Positions 1-7,550 of a DNA stretch of 64,000 nucleotides are shown in pieces. The translations under genes and the position numbers were made by a program. The stretch comes from Bacteroidota bacterium (GTDB lineage Bacteria > Bacteroidota > Bacteroidia > Cytophagales > Cyclobacteriaceae). Numbering within the stretch: position 1 is the first letter of the stretch; every line of letters starts with the position of its first letter. The stretch lies in assembly GCA_023417785.1 (NCBI GenBank), contig JAEZEH010000137.1:31955-95954 (forward strand). The letters are read 5' to 3'. The notes under the pieces were generated by a model. That model saw only the letters and a program-made list of their open reading frames with translations. It did no database searches and had not been told where the DNA came from.

Positions 1-951
1 GCGCTGGGCATAGAAGTACCCGGAATGGTTATCAATCGCTATTGCGGATCAGGACTCGAAGCTATTCACATTGCCTGTGCACGTATTCACGCCGGGCAGG
101 CCGACATCATCATTGCAGGCGGAACCGAATCGATGTCACTGGTTCCTGTTATGGGCTGGAAGACCGTTTTGAATTATACGATTGCCAAAGACAATCCTTC
201 ATATTATACAAGCATGGGGCTCACCGCCGAAAAGGTTGCCAAGAAATTTGGTGTTTCCAGAGAAGACCAGGACAAGTTTTCTTTCGAGTCCCATCGTAAG
301 GCAGCTGCGGCGATACGCGAGGGAAAGTTCAAGGACGAAATCGTACCGATTCACGTCAAGGAAGTTTACGTTGATAAGGATAAGAAAAGAACACGTGAGT
401 TTGTCGTGGATACCGATGAAGGCGTCAGGGCGGATACAACTATGGAAGCACTCGCAAAACTGAAGCCGGTGTTTGCACTTGGGGGAACCGTTACCGCGGG
501 GAACTCTTCACAAACGTCAGACGGTGCAGCCTTTGTGATGGTGATGTCTGAAAAAATGGTGAAGCAGCTCAATGTAAAACCTGTGGCTAGAATGTTGGGC
601 TATGCCGCCGCTGGTGTGGATCCGGAAATCATGGGAATCGGTCCGGTGGCAGCGGTGCCCAAGGCATTAAGGATTGCCGGGAAGTCTTTACAGGAGATCG
701 ATCTGGTCGAGTTGAATGAAGCGTTCGCCGCTCAGTCATTGGCTGTGATTCGAGAACTGGGGATTGATCCTTCACGCCTCAATCTAAACGGCGGGGCAAT
801 CGCAGTAGGACACCCGTTAGGGTCATCCGGCGCAAGGTTGTCGGTTCAACTCTTCAATGAACTCAGAAGGCAAAAGAAGAAACTCGGTCTGGTAACTGCT
901 TGTGTTGGCGGCGGTCAGGGCGTTGCAGGCGTTTATGAATTATTGAACTAA
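1..951 (+). CDS. Acetyl-CoA acyltransferase (thiolase), 5' end cut off
   Basis: Thiolase that cleaves 3-ketoacyl-CoA with CoA in beta-oxidation, or runs in reverse as an acetyl-CoA acetyltransferase. The frame is open to the first base of the window, so the N-terminus lies outside it. The nucleophilic cysteine sits in NRYCGSG (codon at 43-45). The general-base histidine motif [10 protein letters not shown] and the second cysteine in TACVGGGQG are present near the C-terminus, so all catalytic elements of the visible part are intact. It lies 11 bp upstream of an acyl-CoA dehydrogenase on the same strand, which favours a degradative FadA-type role. A 3-hydroxyacyl-CoA dehydrogenase/enoyl-CoA hydratase gene probably precedes it (inference). 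Confidence 0.93.
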   Translation, partial: ALGIEVPGMVINRYCGSGLEAIHIACARIHAGQADIIIAGGTESMSLVPVMGWKTVLNYTIAKDNPSYYTSMGLTAEKVAKKFGVSREDQDKFSFESHRKAAAAIREGKFKDEIVPIHVKEVYVDKDKKRTREFVVDTDEGVRADTTMEALAKLKPVFALGGTVTAGNSSQTSDGAAFVMVMSEKMVKQLNVKPVARMLGYAAAGVDPEIMGIGPVAAVPKALRIAGKSLQEIDLVELNEAFAAQSLAVIRELGIDPSRLNLNGGAIAVGHPLGSSGARLSVQLFNELRRQKKKLGLVTACVGGGQGVAGVYELLN

Positions 952-962
952 AAGGATAAAAT

Positions 963-2762
963 ATGAGCAGTGTTCAAACCAAACAAGCCATCAAAGGCGG
1001 AGAGTTTCTGATCAGAGACACAGAAGCGAGGGAAATTTTTATTCCCGAAGAGTTCAACGAAGAACAAAGGATGATTGAACAGCAATGCAAGGACTTCCTG
1101 GCAAAAGAGGTATGGCCAAAGCTGGATGAAATAGATTCAATGAAGAGTCCGGAGCTAATGCCCTCGATTCTGGATAAGGCCGGAGAACTGGGCTTGCTGG
1201 GGACATCGGTACCAGCGGAGCTTGGCGGCTTCGGAATGGATTTCAATACGACCATGTTGGTAGCTGAGGTTATTGGCGCCGGACATAGTGTAGCCGTCGC
1301 GTTGTCGGCTCATACCGGAATTGGCACGCTTCCGATACTTTATTACGGAACAGAGGAACAGAAGAACAAGTATATTCCTAAACTGGCTACGGGTGAATAT
1401 AAAGCTGCATACTGTCTGACGGAGCCGGACTCAGGATCTGATGCGAACAGTGGAAAAACAAAGGCCACACTTAGCGCGGATGGTAAACACTATATCATCA
1501 ACGGCCAGAAGATGTGGATCACCAACGGTGGCTTCGCAGATGTGTTCGTTGTGTTTGCAAAAATCGACAACGACAAAAACCTTAGCGCATTCATTGTTGA
1601 AAAGTCTTTCGGCGGAATCACGATGAACGAAGAGGAGAAAAAGATGGGCATCAAAGGTTCATCAACCCGGCAGATTTTCTTCAACGACTGCAAGGTTCCC
1701 GTCGAAAATCTTCTCAGCGAAAGGGAGAACGGGTTCAAGATCGCCGTGAATATTCTCAATATTGGCCGTATAAAACTCGGTATAGCTGCATTGGGTGGTA
1801 GTAAAAAAACAATCTCGACGGCAACGCAGTACGCCAATGAGCGCAAACAGTTTGGTGTCACGATCGGAACATTCGGTGCGATCAAATATAAGCTGGCAGA
1901 AATGGTGACGCGCGTGTTCGCATCAGAGTCCGCTCACTATAGAGCTGGGCAGAATATTGACGATGCTTATAACGCGTTTGTCGAGGGAGGAATGGAACCC
2001 GGCAAAGCACGACTGAAGTCGCTGGAAGAATTCGCGATTGAATGCGCTATCCTCAAAGTACATGGCTCGGAGGTGTTGGACTATGTGGTGGATGAGGGCG
2101 TTCAGATCTATGGTGGCATGGGCTTCTCAGCCGAGGGTCCGATGGATCGTGCTTATCGCGATGCCCGGATCAACCGGATTTTTGAAGGAACCAATGAAAT
2201 TAATCGCCTGCTGACCATTGATATGCTGCTGAAGCGCGCGATGAAAGGGTCGCTTGACCTGATGAGTCCGGCAATGGCGGTTCAAAAAGAACTGATGTCT
2301 ATCCCTGACTTCGGCACCGGGGATGATGAGGGCGTATTCGTTAAAGAAAAAAAGGTGCTTGCCAATTTGAAGAAGGCCGGGCTGATGGTTGCTGGTGCCG
2401 CTGTACAAAAGTTTATGATGAAACTCTCCGACGAACAGGAGATTTTAATGAACCTCGCCGATATGCTCATTGAAGGTTACGTTGCTGAGTCAACAATCCT
2501 GCGCGTTGAGAAACTGATTGGAATGCGCGGAGAGGAGGCGTGTAAACTCGAGAAGGAAATGGCTGTTATTTATCTTCACCATGCCGTTAACAGGGCAGGG
2601 CTGGCAGGCCGGGAGGCGATTTCATCTTTTGCAGAAGGTGATGAGCAACGGTTGATGCTGATGGGATTAAAGCGGTTCACCAAACTTGAAACGCACAACC
2701 TCAAGGAAGCACGTCGCAGGATTGCAGGGTATGTCCTGGAAAAAGGCGAATACCCTTTTTGA
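963..2762 (+). CDS. Acyl-CoA dehydrogenase with C-terminal extension
   Basis: FAD-dependent enzyme that introduces the alpha-beta double bond in acyl-CoA, the first step of beta-oxidation. At 599 residues it is much longer than the roughly 380-residue core family. The core covers about residues 25-410 and carries YCLTEPDSGSD and the second signature ending in RIFEGTNEINRL, whose Glu is the expected catalytic base. The remaining ~180 residues form a helical extension, as in very-long-chain-type dehydrogenases. It is the last gene of the operon with the upstream thiolase and is followed by an intrinsic terminator. The chain-length preference cannot be read from sequence. Confidence 0.94.
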   Translation: MSSVQTKQAIKGGEFLIRDTEAREIFIPEEFNEEQRMIEQQCKDFLAKEVWPKLDEIDSMKSPELMPSILDKAGELGLLGTSVPAELGGFGMDFNTTMLVAEVIGAGHSVAVALSAHTGIGTLPILYYGTEEQKNKYIPKLATGEYKAAYCLTEPDSGSDANSGKTKATLSADGKHYIINGQKMWITNGGFADVFVVFAKIDNDKNLSAFIVEKSFGGITMNEEEKKMGIKGSSTRQIFFNDCKVPVENLLSERENGFKIAVNILNIGRIKLGIAALGGSKKTISTATQYANERKQFGVTIGTFGAIKYKLAEMVTRVFASESAHYRAGQNIDDAYNAFVEGGMEPGKARLKSLEEFAIECAILKVHGSEVLDYVVDEGVQIYGGMGFSAEGPMDRAYRDARINRIFEGTNEINRLLTIDMLLKRAMKGSLDLMSPAMAVQKELMSIPDFGTGDDEGVFVKEKKVLANLKKAGLMVAGAAVQKFMMKLSDEQEILMNLADMLIEGYVAESTILRVEKLIGMRGEEACKLEKEMAVIYLHHAVNRAGLAGREAISSFAEGDEQRLMLMGLKRFTKLETHNLKEARRRIAGYVLEKGEYPF

Positions 2763-2792
2763 AATAGAAAGTCTTTAACCTGAATTGAGACT

Positions 2793-2819
2793 GGGCCGGA
2801 TTACCGGCCCTTTCTTTTT
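2793..2819 (+). terminator. Intrinsic terminator of the thiolase/dehydrogenase operon
   Basis: A perfect 7-bp stem GGGCCGG/CCGGCCC with an ATTA loop is followed by TTTCTTTTT. It begins 30 bp after the dehydrogenase stop codon. Confidence 0.88.
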
Positions 2820-2967
2820 GTGTACGGTTCTGTAATACCCAAGTGTTCGAAACCTGACACTTTTCACCCCCACAGATATCGAGAACGCCATTTCTGACTC
2901 ATTTTCGCGGTTTCCCGATTTATGCACAAAATTTGCGATTCAGCTGTTACACAAACCCATTTCTGAG

Positions 2968-3273
2968 ATGCAGACCCGAAGCAATACATCCACGACTAAT
3001 ACACTTCTTATCGTCGTTCTGATTATCATAACGTTTCCACTCTGGATCGGCTTGATCGGAGGGGTATTCGGCCTGGTTGCCGGCGTATTCGGTGCGGTCT
3101 TTGGAATAATTGGAGCGGTGTTCGGTGCCGTATTCGGTGCAATAGGTTCAATATTCGGCGTTTTCTTCGGGGGTCACTGGGGCTGGCCGGGTTTTCACCT
3201 CGTTGGTGGCAACGTCCTTTTTGTCGGGCTAATAATTCTCTGTGTCGTTCTGCTCAACCGCAGAAGAAGATAG
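2968..3273 (+). CDS. Small glycine-zipper membrane protein, unknown function
   Basis: 101 residues, not assigned to a named family. A hydrophobic segment (about residues 13-31) is followed by a striking glycine-rich stretch (about 31-68) built from repeated VFG/AVFG-type units, then a short HWGWPGFH turn, a second membrane helix (about 79-96) and a C-terminal RRRR. Regular Gly spacing is typical of helices packing tightly in membranes. The arginine tail predicts a cytoplasmic C-terminus by the positive-inside rule. It stands alone after a terminator and its stop codon abuts the end of the convergent gene downstream. The function is unknown. Confidence 0.6.
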   Translation: MQTRSNTSTTNTLLIVVLIIITFPLWIGLIGGVFGLVAGVFGAVFGIIGAVFGAVFGAIGSIFGVFFGGHWGWPGFHLVGGNVLFVGLIILCVVLLNRRRR

Positions 3274-3660
3274 TCACGATACCGAATGCCTGTTGTAGAG
3301 GCTGGGGTTCAAAAAGTAGCGTGAGTATATGGGGTACTTTTTTACCTCGACAAGTTGCGGCCGCGATCTGACAAAAACCACCTTGTACTGCAACTCAAAC
3401 CCTTTCTCGGCTTTGATTTCTTTTCTTACCGAGTGCCACTTCTTGTCATAGGGACTTAAAACTTTCACTTCAATGTGGAAAACTCCGGGCGTGGATCGCA
3501 CGCGAACGAATTTCCCAGGCTGTTTATTGTAGAGTTTGCCGTTGACAAAGACCTGCATGGTTAACCCTTTGTCACTTGTCAAGGCGATTCCCGAGTCGTA
3601 GGCAAACGCAGTAAGAGTGGTTCCCAAAAGGAAAAGCAGGATAAGAGAGGAGGTCTTCAT
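3274..3660 (-). CDS. Small secreted protein, unknown function
   Basis: The chosen start (Met at 3660) puts a clean signal peptide at the N-terminus: MKTSS, a leucine-rich core, then an AFAYDSG cleavage region. A longer reading from 3690 would add ten residues before the signal peptide and is less likely. The mature part is about 105 residues, basic and beta-rich in character (VFVNGKLYNKQPGKF, VEVKVLSPYDKKW). No cysteine pair or catalytic motif is visible. It is probably periplasmic or cell-surface. It is convergent with the glycine-zipper protein with no gap. Confidence 0.55.
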   Translation of the reverse strand: MKTSSLILLFLLGTTLTAFAYDSGIALTSDKGLTMQVFVNGKLYNKQPGKFVRVRSTPGVFHIEVKVLSPYDKKWHSVRKEIKAEKGFELQYKVVFVRSRPQLVEVKKYPIYSRYFLNPSLYNRHSVS

Positions 3661-4022
3661 AATCGTCTTCACTTTCTTCAATACCAACACAAGTTATGCC
3701 ATATTATTTCCGGAGAGTAGTTTAATAAGCGCAATGATCTTGCATTTGGGAATAAGCCTGCAGGCTATTTTTCGGACAGGCAAAACAAAATCATTACAAC
3801 TGTCGTGAGACGGGATCGAGGCTGGAAACATTGAAGTGAGATTATTTTTGCCTTAATCGCTGGCGTATATACGATGCGTTGAGTGACACAGTTTCCGGAA
3901 CCTTTTAAAAAACTTCCTTCTTCAAAAAAAACATACACACAAACGATGTATTTTTCGGCTCGAAGATTACATCGACTCGGAAAAAAAATTAACCTGCCGG
4001 CTTTTCGGCGAAACGCATAAAT
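3661..4022. other. 362-bp intergenic region with inverted repeats before the SMR exporter
   Basis: I find no credible gene here. A short open frame at 3617-3808 only runs antisense across the signal peptide of the neighbour. The right half is AT-rich and holds a 7-bp inverted repeat, CGATGTA (3944-3950) with TACATCG (3968-3974), enclosing an inner TTCG/CGAA pair. A weaker GCCG/CGGC hairpin (3996-4009) ends 13 bases before the exporter start. The promoters of both flanking genes should lie in this gap. Confidence 0.5.
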
Positions 4023-4337
4023 ATGGCATGGGCTTACTTATTTCTGGCCGGATTGTTTGAAGTAGGATTTACAACCTGTCTTAAACTATCTGAAAACTTC
4101 ACCAAAACAGGCTGGGCTATAGGTTTCTTCGTGAGCATTTCGCTCAGTTTCTGGCTTCTTAACAAGGCTATTCAAACCATTCCACTCGGAACAGCTTATG
4201 GTGTATGGACAGGCATAGGAGCTGTGGGAACAGTGATCGTCGGGATAGTGTTTTTTCGTGAACCACTTTTCTTTTGGAGGGTGTTCTTTCTGATGACGCT
4301 TATCATTTCGCTTATAGGTCTGAAGGCCGTATCATAA
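4023..4337 (+). CDS. sugE: SMR-family exporter of the SugE/Gdx type
   Basis: 104-residue, four-helix small multidrug resistance protein of the inner membrane that works as a dimer. The essential membrane glutamate lies in LFEVG (residue 13). The stretch PLGTAYGVWTGIGAVGT is characteristic of the SugE/Gdx branch rather than EmrE. Gdx proteins exchange guanidinium for protons, so guanidine export is the likely role (family knowledge; substrate not proven here). It is monocistronic, with structured upstream sequence and a strong bidirectional terminator straight after the stop codon. Confidence 0.85.
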   Translation: MAWAYLFLAGLFEVGFTTCLKLSENFTKTGWAIGFFVSISLSFWLLNKAIQTIPLGTAYGVWTGIGAVGTVIVGIVFFREPLFFWRVFFLMTLIISLIGLKAVS

Positions 4338-4362
4338 AAAAGCTCCAACAAGGAGCTTTTTT
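4336..4362. terminator. Bidirectional terminator between sugE and the redoxin gene
   Basis: AAAAAAGCTCC (4336-4346) pairs perfectly with GGAGCTTTTTT (4352-4362) over 11 bp with a five-base loop. The flanking A and T runs make it functional in both directions, serving two convergent genes. Confidence 0.9.
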
Positions 4363-4382
4363 CGGTTACTAAAGTGGATACC

Positions 4383-4994
4383 TCACGTTGAGCGATACTT
4401 AATTCCGCAACCAATGGCTTTGGTTTTATTGTCCTGAACCGGTTTTCCCGCAATAAGCGCCTCGACGGCTTCTTCGACCCACTTCCTGGACGCAGCCTTC
4501 TCATCGCGGCTGTTGTCGTCAATCGCCCCGATATAGGCAACGGAAAATGAATTATTCTCATTTTTTAACACAAAAACGTGGGGTGTATTGGTCGCGCCAA
4601 ATGCCCTGGCAACATCCTGCGTTTCGTCAACGAGATAAGGAAAGTCATAACCTTTTTTCTTTGCCTGGCTCACCATTGCATCGAACGAGTCCCCTGGCGA
4701 CATCTTGGGATCATTCGCATTAATTGTCACTACAGGAAAACCGGCATCCTTATACTTCTTGTTTAACGCCATGATACGGCTGTTGTACATTTTTGAGTAT
4801 GGGCAAGTGTTGCAATCAAAGATTACAATAAGCCCTTTCTCTCTGGAATAATCGGAGAGGCTCACCTTTTTTCCATCCGTGTTCTTTAATGTGAAATCTT
4901 TGACCTTGTCGCCTACCTGGTACCCGCCACCGGCAAACGCCATAAACAACAGGGTACACACCACCATTGAGGACGTCGCGATTAGTTTTTTCAT
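4383..4994 (-). CDS. Exported thioredoxin-fold redoxin (AhpC/TSA-like)
   Basis: 203 residues with an N-terminal signal peptide (about 1-21), then a peroxiredoxin/TlpA-like thioredoxin fold (YQVGDKVKDFTLKNTDG). The redox motif is Cys61-Asn-Thr-Cys64-Pro (FDCNTCPYSK). The cis-proline region follows at about TNTPHVFV. The C-terminus has an extra conserved-looking segment with AIGCGIKY. This type resembles the family annotated as thioredoxin-like or redoxin in Bacteroidota. It is probably periplasmic, in thiol-disulfide exchange or peroxide reduction. It follows a TlpA-like gene by 12 bp, so the two form an operon. Confidence 0.8.
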   Translation of the reverse strand: MKKLIATSSMVVCTLLFMAFAGGGYQVGDKVKDFTLKNTDGKKVSLSDYSREKGLIVIFDCNTCPYSKMYNSRIMALNKKYKDAGFPVVTINANDPKMSPGDSFDAMVSQAKKKGYDFPYLVDETQDVARAFGATNTPHVFVLKNENNSFSVAYIGAIDDNSRDEKAASRKWVEEAVEALIAGKPVQDNKTKAIGCGIKYRST

Positions 4995-5006
4995 AAGGAT
5001 CTTTGT

Positions 5007-5483
5007 TTAGCTTCTGATAAATTCGTCAACGAGTGTTTTAAGTTCACCCTCTTTCAACTCCTTTTCAATAAATTTTCTTTTACCGGTTCGGGTATTCAAT
5101 ATGAGGGTTGCAGGGATGGCTCCCGACCAGGCAGGGTCAACCTTGTCAATCCATGAATTGCCGTTAATTTCATCAAGGAGAACCGTAGGTACGCTCATTT
5201 TCTTTCGTTGGATGAAGCGTTCGACCCGGTTCACCTGGTCGGCGAAATCGAGACTAACAAGCGTAACTTTCAAACCCGAGTCCCGTTCCAGGTGCAATGC
5301 CTCAAACTGCGGAAGTTCTTTGACGCAAGGGCCACACCAGGTGGCCCAGAAGTTAATCACATGTATCTCTGGCTGGGGCGACTTAATGATCGCAGCGAGG
5401 TCTGGGTATTTGATAACTTCTACCCGCTGTCCTACGGCCGTATAAAAACAAAACGTCAGTACGAAAAAAAAACAGCGAATCAT
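5007..5483 (-). CDS. TlpA/ResA-like thiol-disulfide oxidoreductase
   Basis: 158 residues: signal peptide (about 1-18), then a thioredoxin fold with the classic active site WATWCGPC (Cys50, Cys53) and a cis-proline loop near SGAIPATLIL. This is the TlpA/ResA group, which keeps periplasmic cysteines reduced, for example during cytochrome c maturation. It is the first gene of the two-gene operon with the redoxin downstream. Its promoter should lie in the AT-rich gap 5484-5818. The physiological partner cannot be told from this sequence. Confidence 0.85.
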   Translation of the reverse strand: MIRCFFFVLTFCFYTAVGQRVEVIKYPDLAAIIKSPQPEIHVINFWATWCGPCVKELPQFEALHLERDSGLKVTLVSLDFADQVNRVERFIQRKKMSVPTVLLDEINGNSWIDKVDPAWSGAIPATLILNTRTGKRKFIEKELKEGELKTLVDEFIRS

Positions 5484-5818
5484 TGTCTCGAATCTTACTT
5501 AAAAAAACAATCAAAACATAATCCAAAATCTACGATTTCGTCATCATAAAATTGCAAAAACCTTAGAATTCAAGTACTTATAAAGTCCTATAAAAAAGCC
5601 AAAAAAGATTTCCACAATTTCGCGCAATTATCCACACGATGATAGGAGTATCATTTAAGAGGCTGATAAACAACGTGTTAAGCGGCTATTTATAAATCCC
5701 CTCTTTGTGGACAACTTTGAAGCCGGTAAAAAACGACTTTCATCCGCGCAAAAAAAATCGCGAAGCGACCTTGATCTTTAAAGAACTGGAAATTAACTCG
5801 GTGTAAGTAAATTGTTAC
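5484..5818. other. AT-rich divergent intergenic region with DnaA-box-like sites
   Basis: 335 bp without a gene between divergent genes. It contains a perfect DnaA box TTATCCACA (5628-5636), a two-mismatch version ATTTCCACA exactly 20 bp upstream (5608-5616), and TGTGGACAA (5706-5714), one mismatch from the box on the other strand. The left part, about 5500-5610, is strongly AT-rich. It could be a replication origin, a DnaA-controlled promoter or a DnaA-titrating site; no dnaA or other replication gene is nearby. Confidence 0.4.
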
Positions 5819-6760
5819 ATGATCAGATCAAGAATCACGTCCCTTTTTGGTGTATCGTTACCCGTAATTCAGGCGGGAATGGTATGGTGCAGTGGGTGGA
5901 AGTTGGCATCAGCTGTAAGCAATGCAGGCGGTTTGGGAATTATCGGTGCGGGGTCCATGTATCCCGAAATACTTCGCGAGCACATTCAGAAGTGCCGCCG
6001 GGCGACGGATAAGCCCTTTGCTGTTAATGTTCCACTGCTTTATCCTGATATCGACAAGCATTTTGAAATTATTTCGCAGGAGCAAGTACCTATCGTTTTC
6101 ACTTCCGCCGGCAATCCGGCTTCCTGGACATCACAACTGAAATCAAGAGGAATAATAGTGGTCCATGTGGTATCAAGTGTGAAGTTCGCGCGGAAGGCAG
6201 CCGAAGCGGGAGTAGATGCCGTAGTGGCTGAAGGTTTCGAGGCCGGAGGGCATAACGGCAGAGAGGAGACGACTACGTTTGTGCTCCTGCCCATGGTGAG
6301 GGATGCTATTGATATTCCGCTTATTGCGGCGGGGGGAATTAACGATGGGAGGACAATGGTTGCGGCAGAGGCACTCGGTGCAGAGGCTGTTCAAATCGGA
6401 AGCCGCTTTGCCATCAGTGCTGAGTCATCGGCCCATCCGGCTTTCAAGGATCGCGTAATCCGATGCGGAGAGGGCGAGACGGTTCTGACGTTGAAAAAGC
6501 TGACCCCTGTCCGACTGATACGGAATGCGTTTTATGATCAGGTCCACGCAGCTGAGGCAAACGGAGCCACCTCCGAGCAAATGCGATTACTTTTGGGCAC
6601 ACGTCGCGCCAAAAGAGGTATTTTCGAAGGAGATCTCGACGAAGGCGAACTGGAAATAGGTCAGATATCCGCCACATTGACCAAAGTGCAACCCGCCGCA
6701 GCTATTGTCAAAGAAATCTGGGAGGAGTATCGCGAAATTAAAACCCGTATGTGCAAATGA
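5819..6760 (+). CDS. Nitronate monooxygenase / FabK-like FMN enzyme
   Basis: 313-residue TIM-barrel flavoprotein of the 2-nitropropane dioxygenase family. It shows the N-terminal PVIQAGMVWCSG segment, an AEGFEAGGHNG motif whose His145 matches the catalytic histidine of nitronate monooxygenases, and the FMN phosphate-binding IPLIAAGGINDG and AVQIGSRF segments. Members either oxidise alkyl nitronates or act as enoyl-ACP reductase II (FabK), and the two are hard to separate by sequence. The following VOC gene overlaps its end, suggesting translational coupling. Confidence 0.82.
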   Translation: MIRSRITSLFGVSLPVIQAGMVWCSGWKLASAVSNAGGLGIIGAGSMYPEILREHIQKCRRATDKPFAVNVPLLYPDIDKHFEIISQEQVPIVFTSAGNPASWTSQLKSRGIIVVHVVSSVKFARKAAEAGVDAVVAEGFEAGGHNGREETTTFVLLPMVRDAIDIPLIAAGGINDGRTMVAAEALGAEAVQIGSRFAISAESSAHPAFKDRVIRCGEGETVLTLKKLTPVRLIRNAFYDQVHAAEANGATSEQMRLLLGTRRAKRGIFEGDLDEGELEIGQISATLTKVQPAAAIVKEIWEEYREIKTRMCK

Positions 6761-7149
6761 ATTGTCTTAAAATCAAGGAAACGTGTCTTTATATCAAGGA
6801 CCTGGAGCAGGCCAAAGGCTTTTACCATGGTGTGCTCGGTTTTCCTGTGATCAATTATTTGCCGGGGAAACACCTTTTTCTCAGGACAGGCGAATCTGTT
6901 TTGCTGTGTTTTAATCCCACAGATTCAAAAGCGAAGACAAGCCCACCGGCGCATTTTGCTGAAGGTCCGCAGCACCTCGCATTTGAGGTCCCTCTGGCAG
7001 AATATGAAGATCACAAAAAAGAACTCACAAAAAAGAAAGTCGAAATAATAGATGAAGTCACCTGGGAATCAGGCAGAAAGTCGTTTTATTTTCTGGATCC
7101 CGCTGGAAACGTGTTGGAGATCGTGCCAGACTCCGGGGTGTGGGACTAA
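6757..7149 (+). CDS. VOC (glyoxalase/dioxygenase superfamily) protein
   Basis: About 130 residues. It begins with KIKETCLYIKDLEQAKGFYHGVLGFPV, the usual first beta-alpha-beta unit of vicinal oxygen chelate proteins, and ends with the second unit FYFLDPAGNVLEIV. Candidate metal ligands are His in FAEGPQHLAFEV and Glu in VLEIV. I chose the ATG at 6757 because it makes an ATGA overlap with the preceding stop; ATG at 6751 is also possible. It is probably an operon partner of the nitronate monooxygenase-like enzyme. The substrate is unknown. The last four bases overlap the convergent gene. Confidence 0.78.
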   Translation: MNCLKIKETCLYIKDLEQAKGFYHGVLGFPVINYLPGKHLFLRTGESVLLCFNPTDSKAKTSPPAHFAEGPQHLAFEVPLAEYEDHKKELTKKKVEIIDEVTWESGRKSFYFLDPAGNVLEIVPDSGVWD

Positions 7150-7412
7150 ATTTTTTCAAGCGAAATCTGGAATGCCGGCGCCTCCGTCTGCCGTTCACGC
7201 CTGACAGGGGCCTTCTCCATCGGGTAAGATTTTTCCAGCCAGTTCAAATAATCTTTGTACTGGATGCAGTTACTCACGATTGTTTTGTCGATCAGTATTT
7301 TAATCAGAAAATCTTCCGCGGTAAGTTCCCTTATCTTGTCCTGCTGGTCGACGGGCAAGTCGCTTAGTTCGACGTACTCGATGCCCTTGTAAACTCTCGA
7401 ATTTACCTTCAT
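7146..7412 (-). CDS. Small conserved-looking protein, unknown function
   Basis: 88 residues, soluble and charged, with no signal peptide or recognised domain. It contains YVELSDLPVDQQDKIREL and an internal hydrophobic patch FLIKILIDKTIV, followed by a tryptophan-containing segment YKDYLNWLEKSYP. It overlaps the VOC gene end by four bases in convergent orientation. The start at 7412 is the only reasonable ATG. Confidence is moderate because there is no family match. Confidence 0.55.
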   Translation of the reverse strand: MKVNSRVYKGIEYVELSDLPVDQQDKIRELTAEDFLIKILIDKTIVSNCIQYKDYLNWLEKSYPMEKAPVRRERQTEAPAFQISLEKI

Positions 7413-7550
7413 AATTTCAAACCCGCATTTAATTCCTGTGGTTCAACACTGGTAACCGTTTGAAGGAATGCGACGACAAAAGTAATTCACAATTCTGTGA
7501 TTAGTCCTTTCTGTTAATGATTATTTTTCGAGTTGGATCAAAATTTCTAA

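Noticed and set aside
3930..4022. Guanidine-II riboswitch before sugE
   Set aside because: The two hairpins do not carry ACGR-type loops and their spacing does not fit; kept only as an unassigned structured leader.
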